Below, piece after piece: positions 34,149-41,665 of a stretch of 64,000 bases of DNA (position 1 is its first letter; every line of letters begins with the position of its first letter). The stretch comes from Luteolibacter sp. SL250 (GTDB lineage Bacteria; Verrucomicrobiota; Verrucomicrobiia; Verrucomicrobiales; Akkermansiaceae): the NCBI RefSeq assembly GCF_026625605.1, contig NZ_CP113054.1:4852938-4916937 (forward strand). The letters run 5' to 3'. A model generated the notes under the pieces. The model was not told where the DNA came from, ran no database searches, and saw only the letters and a program-made list of their open reading frames with translations. A program made the position numbers and the translations under genes.

Positions 34149-35324
34149 ATGAAGAAGTCGATTCCGCTCATTCTCGCCGCGTTGATTGGTATCGGCGCAT
34201 ATCTGGCGGGGCGGAATTCCTCTACACAGGCGGCCAACGGAGAGGAACGGGAAGATGTGTCGGATATCAAAGGGGCGGGCCGCCCCGGTGGCATCGAAAG
34301 ACGGACCATGACGGAGCAGCGGAGAAGTCCCCGTCCGTCCGGCAGCAACAGACAGGGAACCGCACCCGCATCAGACACCATCATCACCCCCGCCGAAGCA
34401 GGGAAAGCGCTGGCGCGGCTGCGTCTGGAGGAGAAAAATCTGGAGACGCTTGCGGCGAAGACCCGCGAAACCATCGCCCTGCTCTGCAAGGCCGGCTATT
34501 CACGAGAAGCGTGGGAACTGATCGATGGGGAACCGGGAATGGTCCGTGAGGCATCCCTGCAGGGTTTCTTCCATGATGCCGCGCTGCCAAAGGCGGAGCT
34601 GATGCAACTGCTGGATGGCCTGGAAAAGAAAGACCGTGCGATGGGACTGTCCGGCTACTGGAACCGCCTCGCGCCGGAAGAGTTCTCCCGGCTGGACCTC
34701 TCCGAATTCGCGATCCGCAGCCCGGATGAGCGGGCCGCCCTCCGGCAAACCTTCCAGAGGATGACGGCGAATGCGTATGATCCCGGACACCCGGAACTTG
34801 GAAAAGGGGTAAGGCAGGATTTGCTGAATCTGGCCGCGGCGCAGGTCAACAGCGGAGTGCTGGTCTATGAAGACGTCGGGAAAATGCTCAAGCAGGATCC
34901 TTCCAAGGATGGCTTCGCCTACTGGGACGCGCTGTCACGGGTGGATCCAACTTTCCGTCAGGGCCAGGATAGCCTGAAAGGGACGGATGCCGAGGTCATC
35001 CGTGCCATGACCATCCAGGATCCGGAGCGCACGCTCGACATGACATTGGTCATGGGCACCCCGGCACGGGGCAAGGGCTACGTGGCGTTGGAAAAATGGC
35101 TTACCATGGACTTCCGTGCTGCCGAGACATGGTACCACCGCAACAGCAACCAGACGGACGCGGACAGCTCCGCCGTCGCCTTTATGCGGGCCTGCAGGGC
35201 GCTCGGCAGGTATCAGGAAGCACTGGATTGGTATGCCAGGATCGAGAAGGAAAGCTGGCGTACCGGGGTGGGTGGAGAAATGCGTGCCATCGAAAGGAAA
35301 CGCCAGGCGGATGCGGGGAACTGA
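34149..35324 (+). CDS. Hypothetical membrane-anchored or exported protein
   Basis: Unrecognised 391-aa protein from the ATG at 34149 (TTG at 34140 is an alternative). It starts with a signal-anchor (KKSIPLILAALIGIGAYLAG), then a basic low-complexity linker (about 25-80). A mostly helical region to the end follows, with repeated W and aromatic positions (AYWDALSRVD, WLTMDFRAAETWYHRN, ALDWYARIEKESW). This resembles the helical-repeat exported proteins abundant in Verrucomicrobiota. A GGGGATG/CATCCCC hairpin follows at 35330-35351. Confidence 0.65.
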   Translation: MKKSIPLILAALIGIGAYLAGRNSSTQAANGEEREDVSDIKGAGRPGGIERRTMTEQRRSPRPSGSNRQGTAPASDTIITPAEAGKALARLRLEEKNLETLAAKTRETIALLCKAGYSREAWELIDGEPGMVREASLQGFFHDAALPKAELMQLLDGLEKKDRAMGLSGYWNRLAPEEFSRLDLSEFAIRSPDERAALRQTFQRMTANAYDPGHPELGKGVRQDLLNLAAAQVNSGVLVYEDVGKMLKQDPSKDGFAYWDALSRVDPTFRQGQDSLKGTDAEVIRAMTIQDPERTLDMTLVMGTPARGKGYVALEKWLTMDFRAAETWYHRNSNQTDADSSAVAFMRACRALGRYQEALDWYARIEKESWRTGVGGEMRAIERKRQADAGN

Positions 35325-35422
35325 AGCGGGGGGATGAAAAATTCCATCCCCTCATCTTCCCATCATGTTCGTGGTCCAGGGTCTGGCATCGGTAACGAAA
35401 CAACCAACACCGACCCGAACCT

Positions 35423-35893
35423 ATGAAAACAATCCTGATTCACAGCCTCATCGCCCTTTCCCTCTCCGCCTTTTCCTCCGCGGATGATGACATCTCCCTC
35501 AACCAGTGCCCACCCGCCGTGCAGGACATGATCCAGAAAAACCTCCGCAGCGGAAAGCTGGATGACATCGAGAGGAAACACTACGGCAACCGCAGCATCT
35601 ACGTGGCGGAGATTGATCTTCCCGGCCGCGATGATGACAACGACCTGGAGCTCCACATCGCGGAGGACGGCGGGATGCTGAAGCTCATCGAGGACATCAA
35701 TGTGAAGGACACTCCTTCCGCCGTGACGGACGCCCTGCGGAGCTTCGGCGGAAAGGTCGATGACATCGACCGCGTGGAGGTGGACGGCCAGGTGACCTAC
35801 CATGCCGAGATCGACCGCGAGAACGACCATGATCTGGATGTGGTGGTGGCAGCCGATGGGAAGATCATCCGGGAAACCCGCGACGACGATTGA
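35423..35893 (+). CDS. Periplasmic PepSY-like protein
   Basis: The 156-aa protein has a signal peptide (KTILIHSLIALSLSAFSSA) and two repeats of a small PepSY-like fold. Each repeat has an amphipathic helix followed by two strands: AVQDMIQKNLRSGKLDDIERKHYGN...YVAEIDL and AVTDALRSFGGKVDDIDRVEVDG...YHAEID. It is very acidic. It lies 64 bp upstream of a two-component system, an arrangement seen for PepSY-type sensor accessories, so it may modulate or be controlled by that system. Confidence 0.75.
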   Translation: MKTILIHSLIALSLSAFSSADDDISLNQCPPAVQDMIQKNLRSGKLDDIERKHYGNRSIYVAEIDLPGRDDDNDLELHIAEDGGMLKLIEDINVKDTPSAVTDALRSFGGKVDDIDRVEVDGQVTYHAEIDRENDHDLDVVVAADGKIIRETRDDD

Positions 35894-35957
35894 TCACCCT
35901 TCGAACCCCGCCGGAGGAGGACTGGCACATCCTCCGGCGGGATGTATGCTCACCCGC

Positions 35958-36635
35958 ATGAAACTGCTCGTCATCGAGGACTCGCTCCGCCTGCGGACGA
36001 CGCTCGGCCGCGCGCTCACGAAGCTGGGGCACGCGGTCGATCTGGCGGCGGACGGCGGCGAGGGCGATGTGATGGGCCGCACGACCCGCTATGACGCCAT
36101 CGTCCTGGACCGCATGATGCCGGTGAAGGACGGCATCGACGTGCTTCGCGGCTGGCGCGCGGACGGGATCGACACTCCGGTCCTCCTGCTCACAGCGCTG
36201 GGGGAGGTGGAGGACAAGCTGGCCGGCTTTGGCGTCGGAGCGGATGATTATCTGACAAAGCCTTTCGCGCTCGCGGAGCTGGTCGTGCGGCTGGAGGCGA
36301 TCGGCCGCCGCCGCCACCACGCGCAGGCATCCCCCATGACCACCGTTGGCCCGCTGGCCATCGACCTGACCGCGAAGACGGTGGCGCGTGACGGCGCGGA
36401 CATCCCGCTCACCGCTCGCGAATTTTCCCTGCTGGAGCTGCTGGCGCGCCGCCCGGGACAGATTCACAGCCGCGCCCAGATCGAGGAGCGCCTTTACTCT
36501 GAGACGGACGGCCCGCTCAGCAATGCGGTGGATGCCGCCGTCTATTCCCTGCGGAAAAAAATCTGCCCACCCGGTACCGCCCCGCTCATTCATACCCGGC
36601 GCGGGCTGGGCTACGTCCTGGAAGCCGCGCCATGA
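35958..36635 (+). CDS. OmpR/PhoB-family response regulator
   Basis: The ATG at 35958 gives 225 aa (an ATG at 35946 and longer frames are possible). The receiver domain has the phospho-acceptor Asp51 in AIVLDRMMP, the acidic pair VIEDS at the start and Lys101 in LTKPFA. The winged-helix output domain is at about 130-222 (LTAREFSLLELLARRPGQIHSR, VYSLRKKI, HTRRGLGYVL). Its stop overlaps the kinase start by 4 bases (ATGA at 36632). Confidence 0.94.
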   Translation: MKLLVIEDSLRLRTTLGRALTKLGHAVDLAADGGEGDVMGRTTRYDAIVLDRMMPVKDGIDVLRGWRADGIDTPVLLLTALGEVEDKLAGFGVGADDYLTKPFALAELVVRLEAIGRRRHHAQASPMTTVGPLAIDLTAKTVARDGADIPLTAREFSLLELLARRPGQIHSRAQIEERLYSETDGPLSNAVDAAVYSLRKKICPPGTAPLIHTRRGLGYVLEAAP

Positions 36636-37984
36636 CTTCCATCCGCCGCCGCCTCTCCCTGCCTCTGGGCATAGCCATCGCCCTGCTGTTCCTGTTTGCA
36701 GGTGCGGGCGTGACCATCTCCATGCGGCATGCGCTCCACTCCCGGCTGGACGACAGCCTGGACGCCCGGGCGCGCACGCTCGCCGCCGCCGCGGAGATCG
36801 ATGATGACGAATTCGAGTTCGATTCCTCCGTGAAGGATCTGGTGGATTTCAGAAAGGGGCGTGACTACTACGCCGTCCGTAGATTGTCCGGAGGGACGCC
36901 GGTGGAAACGTCCGACGCCGCCGCGGAGATCGGAACGCTTCCATCTCCCGGTGAAGACGCGCCGCTTTCCGTTGACTCCACACTGGATGGAAAGCCCGCG
37001 CGCTTCCACCTGCTCCGGTTCACCCCGAAGGACGACGACGAGCGCCGTTTCCGCGATCTCTACCTCGTCATCGGCACGCCCACGGCGGATCTCGATGCCC
37101 AGCTCGGCCTGCTGCGTGCCATCATGCTGGGGGCCGGGGCGCTGGCCATCCTCGCCACCGTCGTCATCGTCGGCTATGCCGTGCGTGGTGGATTGAAACC
37201 ACTGGCCGCACTGACCGACGAGCTGGCCACCCTCCAGCCTGACCAGCTCGGGCGGCGGCTGGAGACGTCCCGCCTCCCCACCGAGCTGAAGCCGGTGGGC
37301 CACAGCCTCAACGAGTGGCTCCAGCGGCTGGAGGCCTCCTTCGAGCGCGAGCGCCGTTTCAGCAGCCATGCCGCCCATGAACTGCGCACCCCACTGGCGG
37401 AACTGCGGGCGATGGCGGAGCTGGGCGCGATGTTCCCGGACGAGGCCACGCCGGAGCGCTTCCACGAAGTGCTGGCCGTGAGTGACGAGCTTTCCTCCCT
37501 GCTGGAGCGGCTTTCCCTGCTCTCCCGCACGGAGGCCGGACGCCAGCCTGTCTCCAATGAACCGGTGGACCTGCGCGCGGCGGTTGATCTTGCCGTGGAG
37601 CGTGTCTCGCGGCAGGCGGAGGAGCGCGGCATCCGCTTCACCGCAGCGGTTGATGGGGCGCCCTTCACCAGCGACCCGGTGCTGTGGGCCACCATCCTGC
37701 AAAATCTCATCGGAAATGCGGCTGCCCACTCGCCGGTGGGATCAGGGGTGGAGATCACCGCTGGCCCAGGAAATGTCACCGTCTCAAACCCCGCACCGGA
37801 TCTCACGCAGGCGGATGTGGATCTGCTGTTCGAGCGGTTCTGGAGAAAGGACGCGGCGCACAGCGGCACGGAGCATTCCGGATTGGGGCTGTCCATCGTC
37901 CAGGCCACCGCGAAGGCACTGGGCGGGGAATGCTCCGCAGAGCTGTCTGCCGGAGGCGTCCTGACGATCAGCGTGAGTATGTAG
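36632..37984 (+). CDS. Sensor histidine kinase (QseC/HAMP type)
   Basis: The 450-aa protein has two transmembrane helices (about 10-30 and 163-185) flanking a periplasmic acidic domain (EIDDDEFEFDSSVKD). A HAMP linker follows, then the HisKA box with His249 in SSHAAHELRTPLAE. The ATPase domain has LQNLIGNAAAHS (N box), LFERFWRKD (F box) and GLGLSIV (G box). It is translationally coupled to the response regulator. Together with the upstream PepSY-like protein it forms a three-gene signalling unit. The signal is unknown, and metal or cationic stress is plausible. Confidence 0.94.
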   Translation: MTSIRRRLSLPLGIAIALLFLFAGAGVTISMRHALHSRLDDSLDARARTLAAAAEIDDDEFEFDSSVKDLVDFRKGRDYYAVRRLSGGTPVETSDAAAEIGTLPSPGEDAPLSVDSTLDGKPARFHLLRFTPKDDDERRFRDLYLVIGTPTADLDAQLGLLRAIMLGAGALAILATVVIVGYAVRGGLKPLAALTDELATLQPDQLGRRLETSRLPTELKPVGHSLNEWLQRLEASFERERRFSSHAAHELRTPLAELRAMAELGAMFPDEATPERFHEVLAVSDELSSLLERLSLLSRTEAGRQPVSNEPVDLRAAVDLAVERVSRQAEERGIRFTAAVDGAPFTSDPVLWATILQNLIGNAAAHSPVGSGVEITAGPGNVTVSNPAPDLTQADVDLLFERFWRKDAAHSGTEHSGLGLSIVQATAKALGGECSAELSAGGVLTISVSM

Positions 37985-37996
37985 CTGAGATGTGAA

Positions 37997-38022
37997 GTAG
38001 CGGCATGGCTGCGCCATGACGG
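37997..38022 (+). repeat. GTAGCG-flanked hairpin after the histidine kinase
   Basis: GTAGCGG, then CATGGC-TGC-GCCATG, ending ACGG: the same GTAGCG...CGG frame as the other hairpins but an unrelated stem. It is in the sense orientation of the kinase gene, 12 bp after its stop. Confidence 0.5.
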
Positions 38023-38109
38023 TTGGACGCACGGCCATCACGTCACCTACCATGAAGCGGAAAGCATCCACGGATAAAGACACTTCGGGGCAAGGGCGGA
38101 TCCACCCAG

Positions 38110-38134
38110 CCGAACCTCTCACGAGGTTCGCTAC
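38110..38134 (-). repeat. GTAGCG-type hairpin, perfect-stem copy
   Basis: Minus-strand reading is GTAGCG with stem CGAACCTC-GTGA-GAGGTTCG (8-bp perfect stem). It lies 5 bp downstream of the minus-strand gene ending at 38140. Confidence 0.65.
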
Positions 38135-38139
38135 GCCAA

Positions 38140-38646
38140 TCACTTCGCCGGATAAGGCGAGGCGGCCAGAGCCTTGAACTCGGCCTTCACCTTGCCCGCC
38201 GCATCCTTCGGGGCGTTCAGGCGGATGAATACATTCCCCTGCGGGCCGGGCACGATGGCTGCCAGCGTGACGTGGTTCTCCAGCGGCACCGGCTCAGGGC
38301 GCATGGTCGATCCTTTGTAGGTGCCGGTAATGGTGGCGATGACGATTTCCTTCTCCCCCGCCTTCACGGTTTCCTTCTCCAGCGTCGGAGCCGGCTCCGG
38401 AGCGAACTGGCCCTGCCAGCGCGCGAGGTTCGCTTCCACGCTGCCACCCTGTCCGCCGGGGAAGTGGTAGAAGATCGCCTCGAGCTTCGGCTCGCCTTCC
38501 TTCACCAGGCTGCCCGCGCTCATCGGCCGAGCTTCTTCGGCGGCTTTCCAGCCATCGGCGGCCTTGAATTTCAGGCCGGCGACTTCGATCTCGGCGGCAT
38601 ACAGCGGGGCGACCAGGGCGGAAAGGATGGCAAGATGACGGATCAT
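38140..38646 (-). CDS. Exported hypothetical protein
   Basis: The 168-aa protein has a Sec signal peptide (IRHLAILSALVAPLYA) and a single beta-rich domain. It starts EIEVAGLKFKAADGWKA, with later blocks GSVEANLARWQGQF and VIATITGTYKGSTM. The pattern fits a family of small secreted proteins seen in Planctomycetota and Verrucomicrobiota; I cannot name a function. It is the last gene of a minus-strand run from serS (41476). Confidence 0.7.
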   Translation of the reverse strand: MIRHLAILSALVAPLYAAEIEVAGLKFKAADGWKAAEEARPMSAGSLVKEGEPKLEAIFYHFPGGQGGSVEANLARWQGQFAPEPAPTLEKETVKAGEKEIVIATITGTYKGSTMRPEPVPLENHVTLAAIVPGPQGNVFIRLNAPKDAAGKVKAEFKALAASPYPAK

Positions 38647-38735
38647 GATGGGATACCTCTACGGCAATGCTCGGGAAAGTATAGCAGGGAATCTCCGTGC
38701 TCTTCGCTACTCCTCGACCGTCTTCTCGAAGCGGC

Positions 38736-38963
38736 TTAAAGCCCTCTGAAAGCCGAGGCACTCTGGTGGCATCTGCAATCGGTCGCCCATATTTGGGCAG
38801 CGGGCTCCGTCACCGTGATGGGGAACCCGCAGGTCACGCAGGTCTGATCAACGGGGAATCCAGCCTGATACTCATGGAGCGCAATCAAGACGCGGTTCTC
38901 CTTATCCGAAAAACGAGGATCCGGGGTTTTGATTTCCTTCAAAATTTCCGCGCGGTCTTTCAT
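38736..38963 (-). CDS. Small CxxC protein of unknown function
   Basis: The 75-aa acidic protein has CVTCG in the middle and CRC near the end, which could together bind one zinc. The start reads KDRAEILKEIKTPDPRFSDKENRVLIALHEYQ, a well-formed helical N-terminus that supports real coding. There is no signal peptide. It lies 35 bp after the HAD hydrolase on the same strand. Confidence 0.6.
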   Translation of the reverse strand: MKDRAEILKEIKTPDPRFSDKENRVLIALHEYQAGFPVDQTCVTCGFPITVTEPAAQIWATDCRCHQSASAFRGL

Positions 38964-38998
38964 GATGTCAGAACTTCAGCACAAGGGTCTGAGCCCAT

Positions 38999-39709
38999 CT
39001 ATTTCTCTTCAAAATTTCCGCGCCCGATCGCATCGAGCACCTCCGCCAACCCACCCAGGTCCTCGCAGAACCACCGGGCTTCGGGATGATGTTTCCTCAC
39101 CAGCACCGCCTCCAGCCCCGCTGCGCTCGCACCACCGACGTCCGCCACCCACCTGTCCCCGATCATCACGATCCTCACATCGTCCCTCGCGTGTTGCCGC
39201 ACCATCCGGAAGGCGGAAGGGTGCGGCTTCTCGACACCAGTGAGGCCGGAGGTGAAAATGATCTCGAAATGGGGCGTCAGGCCGAGCGCCGCCACCAGAT
39301 CCGCCAACTCCGGCACGTGGTTGGAGAGGATCACATGCCGCCAACCGGCTGCCGAAAGACGTTCGAGGGCAGGCACGACATCGGCGAAGACCTCCCATCC
39401 GGTAGGTTCGCAATAGATCGCCTTCACCCGGTCTGCCGCGCGGACCGCCGCCTCGTGCGCCAGCCCTGCGCCGCTCTCCAACGCGGTGATGAAAAGCAGT
39501 TCGAGCCGTGCCCACCATGCCTCCGCAGCTTCATCCACGCGGACGGTCTCCGGCAGATGCCATGGGAATCCTTCGCGCAGGTAGGGCTTCAGCGCGGCGG
39601 CATCCACCGCCACGCCTTCCGTCGCCGCCGCCTGGGCCAGGGCACCGCTCCACCGGCCATCCCGGCGGGCGAGCGTGTCATCGAAGTCCCAGATCAGGTA
39701 ACCGGCCAT
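38999..39709 (-). CDS. HAD-superfamily hydrolase
   Basis: The 236-aa protein is probably a phosphatase. All HAD motifs are visible: I, DFDDTLA near residue 8; II, HVILSNH; III, Lys in EKPHPSAF; IV, MIGDRWVADVGGA. A helical cap lies between motifs I and II (about 20-95), as in phosphoglycolate-phosphatase-type HADs. Substrate unknown. Confidence 0.9.
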   Translation of the reverse strand: MAGYLIWDFDDTLARRDGRWSGALAQAAATEGVAVDAAALKPYLREGFPWHLPETVRVDEAAEAWWARLELLFITALESGAGLAHEAAVRAADRVKAIYCEPTGWEVFADVVPALERLSAAGWRHVILSNHVPELADLVAALGLTPHFEIIFTSGLTGVEKPHPSAFRMVRQHARDDVRIVMIGDRWVADVGGASAAGLEAVLVRKHHPEARWFCEDLGGLAEVLDAIGRGNFEEK

Positions 39710-39752
39710 GGTGTTATCCGGAAAATATTCCTTTCCGTCCGGCAGGCCAAGC

Positions 39753-40196
39753 TCACGGCAGTGGTCCTATAACCTGTATCCCCTGACTGGAGCGGTTCGA
39801 CTCGATCCGGTATAGCCTGTCCGCCAGCTTGGTGAGGCGGCGCGGGCGGTCCACCTCCTTCACTCCAGGAAACGGGACGTAGTAGGTGCCCACCAGCGAG
39901 TTCACATAGAAAATCATCGCCTCCGGCCGCTCCCTCGGGCCGATCAACGAGGCCGTCACCCCTTCCTTCATGGCAGGCAAGGACCTCAGCTCCGGGGTAA
40001 GTGCAAGGAACGCGGGTTCATCCTGAACCGCAGCCATGCTGTAGTCGTCGTCCGAAAGGTCGGCGGCGGCTACCGGAAGCTTGATGCGATCCACTTCCGT
40101 GACCAATTCCACGGGAGGGCCGCCGCCCGCCCCTTTCGGAGGAGAGCACCCGATGCAGGCAAACGTGAAAGCGAAGGCAGCGACGAGTGATTTCAT
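39753..40196 (-). CDS. Predicted lipoprotein
   Basis: About 147 aa from the ATG at 40196 (a GTG lies one codon upstream). The signal peptide KSLVAAFAFTFACIGC ends in a lipobox-like ACIGC, so it is probably lipid-anchored. The mature part is not recognised. Its start overlaps the serS stop (TGATG), so it is translationally coupled to serS. Confidence 0.75.
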   Translation of the reverse strand: MKSLVAAFAFTFACIGCSPPKGAGGGPPVELVTEVDRIKLPVAAADLSDDDYSMAAVQDEPAFLALTPELRSLPAMKEGVTASLIGPRERPEAMIFYVNSLVGTYYVPFPGVKEVDRPRRLTKLADRLYRIESNRSSQGIQVIGPLP

Positions 40197-41476
40197 CACC
40201 CGATGCTCTCCGCGCCGAAGTAGGGCACCAGCGCTTCTGGGATGCGGATGGAGCCGTCCGGCTGCTGGTACTGCTCCAGCAGCGCCACGTAGAGCCGTGG
40301 CAGGGCGGTGCCGGAGCCGTTGAGCGTGTGCGGGAAGCGGTTCTTGCCCTCGCCGTCCTTGAAACGGAGCTTCATCCGGCGGGCCTGGTAGTCGGTGAAG
40401 CAGGAGCAGCTCGAAACCTCCAGATACTTGCCGTGGCCGGGTGCCCAGACCTCGATGTCGTAAGTCTTGGCCGAGGAAAATCCGATGTCGCCGGTGCAGA
40501 GTTCGATCACACGGTAGTGCAGGCCCAGCTTCTGGAGAATCGACTCCGCGTGGCCGGTGAGGTCTTCCAGCACCTCGAAGCCCTTGTCCGGATGGACGAT
40601 CTGGACCAGCTCCACCTTGTCGAACTGGTGCATGCGGATGATGCCCTTGTTGTCGCGCCCGGCGGAACCCGCCTCACGGCGGAAACACGGGGTGTAGGCG
40701 ACCATTCGCACCGGCAGATCGCTTTCCGCCAGGATAGTGTCGCGGACCAGGTTGGTCACGGGCACCTCCGCGGTCGGCGCGAGGAACAGGTTGTTGATGC
40801 CGTCCTCACCGGCGTCCGTGCCGTACATGTCGTCCTCGAATTTCGGGAGCTGGCCGGTGCCTTCCATGCACTCGCGTTTCACCAGGTGGGGGACATTGAC
40901 CTCCTCATAGCCGTTCGCGGCCTGGGTATCCAAAAGGAAGTTGATGAGCGCGCGCTCCAGCTTCGCACCCTTGCCGCGATAAACGACAAAGCCGGATCCG
41001 GCGACGCGGATGCCGTCCTCCCAGTTGACCAGCTTGTGGGCCAGCGCCAGCTCGACGTGGTCCTTCGGCTCCGTGAGTTCCGGCTTCGTGCCCCATTCGC
41101 GGACGATCGGGTTGGCGCTTTCATCTTCACCCACCGGGCAGGCGTCGTGAGTCAGGTTCGGGATGTTGAGCAGGAGTTCCTGCTGCTTCGCGGTGGCGGT
41201 TTCCGCCTCGGCGTCCAGCTCGACGATCTTCTCGTTGATGCCGCGCACCTCCGCCTCCAGCTCGGAGCTGTCCAGCCCCTGCGCCTTCATCCCGCCAATG
41301 TTCTTGGAAATCGACTTCCGGGAGCCTTGGAACGCCTGTTTGGTGGTTTCGGCGGCGCGACGGGTTTCGTCGCAGGCGAGGACCTCATCGACCAGTTTCC
41401 AGTGGTCGCCGCCCCGTGCTTTGAGGCGTTCTTTGACGAGGTCGGGATTTTCGCGGATGACGCGGATATCGAGCAT
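40196..41476 (-). CDS. serS: Seryl-tRNA synthetase
   Basis: Charges tRNA-Ser in the cytoplasm. The ATG at 41476 (MLDIRVIRENPDLVKERL) gives 426 aa, the usual length. The N-terminal coiled-coil arm is about 25-100. Class II motif 2 is around TPCFRREAGSAGRDNKGIIRMHQF, and motif 3 around LNGSGTALPRLYVALLEQYQQPDG. The open frame upstream to 41551 lacks conservation. It is the head of a minus-strand run that includes the lipoprotein. Confidence 0.96.
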   Translation of the reverse strand: MLDIRVIRENPDLVKERLKARGGDHWKLVDEVLACDETRRAAETTKQAFQGSRKSISKNIGGMKAQGLDSSELEAEVRGINEKIVELDAEAETATAKQQELLLNIPNLTHDACPVGEDESANPIVREWGTKPELTEPKDHVELALAHKLVNWEDGIRVAGSGFVVYRGKGAKLERALINFLLDTQAANGYEEVNVPHLVKRECMEGTGQLPKFEDDMYGTDAGEDGINNLFLAPTAEVPVTNLVRDTILAESDLPVRMVAYTPCFRREAGSAGRDNKGIIRMHQFDKVELVQIVHPDKGFEVLEDLTGHAESILQKLGLHYRVIELCTGDIGFSSAKTYDIEVWAPGHGKYLEVSSCSCFTDYQARRMKLRFKDGEGKNRFPHTLNGSGTALPRLYVALLEQYQQPDGSIRIPEALVPYFGAESIG

Positions 41477-41665
41477 GGCGGGGTGAGTCTTGCGGGCCGT
41501 CGGTGCGCGTTCAAGAGAAAGCTCGGCGGGAGAGATGAGCACCGCCGGCATCCCCCGTCCGGAAAACCGCGTGAAATCCGGGAAAATACCCCTTCCGTGT
41601 GATGAAATTCCTGATATTTATGTCAGATTTTGGCCTGTCGTGACGTATGTTCGGGCACACACACG

